A stretch of 64,000 nucleotides of DNA from Archilochus colubris (lineage: Eukaryota > Chordata > Aves > Apodiformes > Trochilidae): positions 170,544,451 to 170,608,450 of the forward strand of contig CM041083.1 in the NCBI GenBank assembly GCA_023079485.1, given 5' to 3'. Position numbers and translations under genes: made by a program. Positions 61,908-64,000 of this stretch are shown one piece after another. The notes below the pieces were generated by a model, which saw only the letters and a list, made by a program, of their open reading frames with translations, ran no database searches and was not told the origin of the DNA. Every line of letters starts with the position of its first letter. Positions within the stretch are counted from its first letter, which is position 1.

Positions 61908-64000
61908 AAGAAACCACACCACAAAACCAGGATGGAATCCCCAGTCTCTGAAGATAATTATTTGTCTGGCATGTTAAAGAAACACTGTCATACATCATAC
62001 TGTACTTTACACTCCAGGTCTCAAAGTCTACTTTAGTGAGATTTTTGTCTTGATTAAATCCTGTATGATAGCTTGTCAGAATTTTAAGGGACCAATTCTC
62101 AACTTTGGGAGCAAATGAGAAAATTCAGGTTCATTTGGAATATAGAGAAAAAAACATGCCTTATAAACCAAATTCATGTTTGTGCTAAAATACCAACCGT
62201 GGGCCTCATTTAACAAGGAAAGGCTCCCTGGCATCAAGAGAAAAATGGGGGAAAATTATATCTTGAATTATTTAATCCATAATAAACTGAAGTTCAGATT
62301 TGAAAGGGGGAGATGGAAAAGGCAGTCATAGCATGTTAAAGCCACTGTAATTCTAGGTTAAAAGTTAAATTCTTGATACAGGTCAAGGCTTTTTTAAGTA
62401 TTGAGATTTATTTCATAAATTAGATTATGAATCATATTGAAGGCAATGAATTTTCAGGGTTTATCTAACCTACAAGGGTTCTCTGATAGGCAGAGGGAGT
62501 TTGCTCAGTAAATAAAATTTCTTCATTGTGCCAGACATCAAAGAAGAAACACAGGAGCAAAGAAGAGGGAAAGAAATGTGGGACTCTGGCACTTTTATTG
62601 TATTTGCTTTTAGCTTGGGCAGAAATAAAAAAACTGTTAGGCAACAAGAGCACCTGCCTTGCAGAAAGCCAGACACCAAGATCTGCTCCAGTGCAGTCTA
62701 CACAAAAATGTTCCAAGAAGGAGTATCCTGAGAATTCCTGACTATCACATGCCAGTCAAACTGGGGAGATTATTCACTGAATCAAGACCTCACACCATGT
62801 GGTTCTCAAATATCTCCAATCTAAAATTCTGCACCCTCTACAAAGAAACAAATGTGAACAGCTAGTCAAGGCATAACATCTTGCATATACTTCAGTATTT
62901 AGGTAAAGGCAGGGAGGAGAATTTCTTTATAAAGTACACTGACTCACAAAGCAGGCCAGGTTTTGAAGCAGTAGGCGCTTCAGGAAGGACACAAACCAGA
63001 TGGTAGTTCAGAGAGACAAAATGTGGCAATATAAACCATTTGCTGCTGAAGTGTAAAGGCAAGTGAACATCCTAGATTTACCTCATCCGTTCATATGTGG
63101 CATTAAAGCCCAGAGAAAAATCTTTAACTTGCAAAGCTGTAAGGAACAGACAAGGTGCATAGCCCTTTGTATCATCACTGTATTGCCAAAAAGATTACAA
63201 TGTTCAAGTCTTCGAAAGAGGCAGAAAACTCATCTGAAACAGTAACTTAAATTCCACTGCAAGCAGGAAGTTGGGTGTTAAAATTATCTGAGGAGACAAG
63301 TAACTCTCATCAGTAAAGTAAAATGCCCTGCAGCTGCCATACCCGAAGTACTGCTTTGACCACCAGCCGTGGAGACACAGTCTCCCCAGTAATGATACCT
63401 GCTTAAGGAGAGCAATGAGAGGACTGATAAGGAGACAGGAGTCTCCTTCACTTTTTCTTTAACATTTATCCTCTGACCAGATGTAGTAATACTGTTAATC
63501 ATTCTCATTAACAAAACTGCTTTATCAAAACAAACAAACAAACAAAAAAAAACCCCACGCACCAAACCACTTCTGAGCTAGTTAAAAAGTATTAGAGAGA
63601 CCTGACTAGTGTGCTCTTTCAACAGGATAGATGGGAAAAGTCTCCAAGGCAGATTCAAGGATATGGAAAAAGGGATTAAAAAATAAATAGCAAGATTCAG
63701 CATTAATACAAGGGAAACAGACACTTAAAAGGTATCACACCTGCACAGAATAATGGAAACACATCAATGCAAAAATCACTTCTTGGAACACTCCACAGTG
63801 TAATATAGAACAGAAGAAAGCATTATTGCTTATTATTAAAATAAAATTATTTCGTTGGGTGCTTTCTAAAGACTGTTTAAAAATAGTCCAGAGGTTAATT
63901 AAGCAGGGTATGATTCAGGGGTACTATAGAGGTAAAATCAAGAGATTAACACATAAAAAGTTAGTTTGTTACAGCACATTCTCATTTTTACAGCTACTCT

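Larger units (their letters stand above)
55841..64000. other. Non-coding intronic DNA to the window end
   Basis: Very AT-rich at 56,900-57,050, A24 at 60,637, the G-rich tract at 61,888-61,907 and an AAAC repeat at about 63,528-63,557. The long first exon of TSC22D1 (a large Gln/Ser/Pro-rich coding exon) is not present, so it must lie further right if it is retained. Confidence 0.6.

Noticed and set aside
1..64000. CRISPR arrays, bacterial operons, phage or plasmid features
   Set aside because: The sequence is vertebrate; no regularly spaced repeats or dense coding are present.

Overview
The window looks like avian nuclear DNA. It carries about ten copies of CR1-type LINE tails with the usual bird 3' end (runs like ATTCTATGATTCTATG), it is otherwise AT-rich non-coding DNA, and its one recognisable gene is TSC22D1 (TGF-beta-stimulated clone 22), on the minus strand. 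I recognise no other protein-coding gene. Nearly all other open frames are chance frames or decayed CR1 reverse-transcriptase tails.

Layout. 1-13,254 is flanking DNA downstream of TSC22D1, with four CR1 fragments and several notable hairpins. 13,255-16,780 holds the complete short-isoform unit of TSC22D1: a 3' UTR of about 1.2 kb with a distal AATAAA; exon 3 (14,441-14,698: part of the TSC box, the leucine zipper and the Pro/Gln/Ser tail); a 1.3 kb intron that is itself a CpG island with promoter-like motifs; exon 2 (15,992-16,043); a 441 bp intron; and exon 1 (coding 16,485-16,609). Together they encode a 144-residue protein, the normal length of the short isoform. A GC-rich promoter with a KLF/GC box, a CCAAT box and an ATAAAT element lies at 16,800-16,870, and the CpG island runs to about 17.45 kb.

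From 17.5 kb to 64 kb the DNA is non-coding. The long first exon of the large TSC22D1 isoform is not present, so this part is most likely the 3' portion of that isoform's first intron (inference). It holds six clear CR1 fragments and one doubtful one, a direct duplication (22.77-23.40 and 27.15-28.08 kb), an isolated CpG island at 43.3-43.74 kb with two near-consensus CTCF motifs in divergent orientation, and a 1.8 kb C-rich block at 54.03-55.84 kb that looks like an old LTR element interrupted by a CR1.

Most worth following up: (i) the intronic CpG island between exons 3 and 2, with a perfect CRE, a CCAAT box, a TATA element readable on both strands, and a candidate undescribed first exon in frame with exon 3; (ii) a second TATA box, on the plus strand at 15,888, that could drive an antisense RNA across exon 2, exon 1 and the short-isoform promoter; (iii) the divergent CTCF pair; (iv) the local duplication; (v) a 17-bp perfect foldback at the window's left edge. 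Coordinates of repeats and regulatory regions are approximate; the coding exon boundaries were checked base by base.
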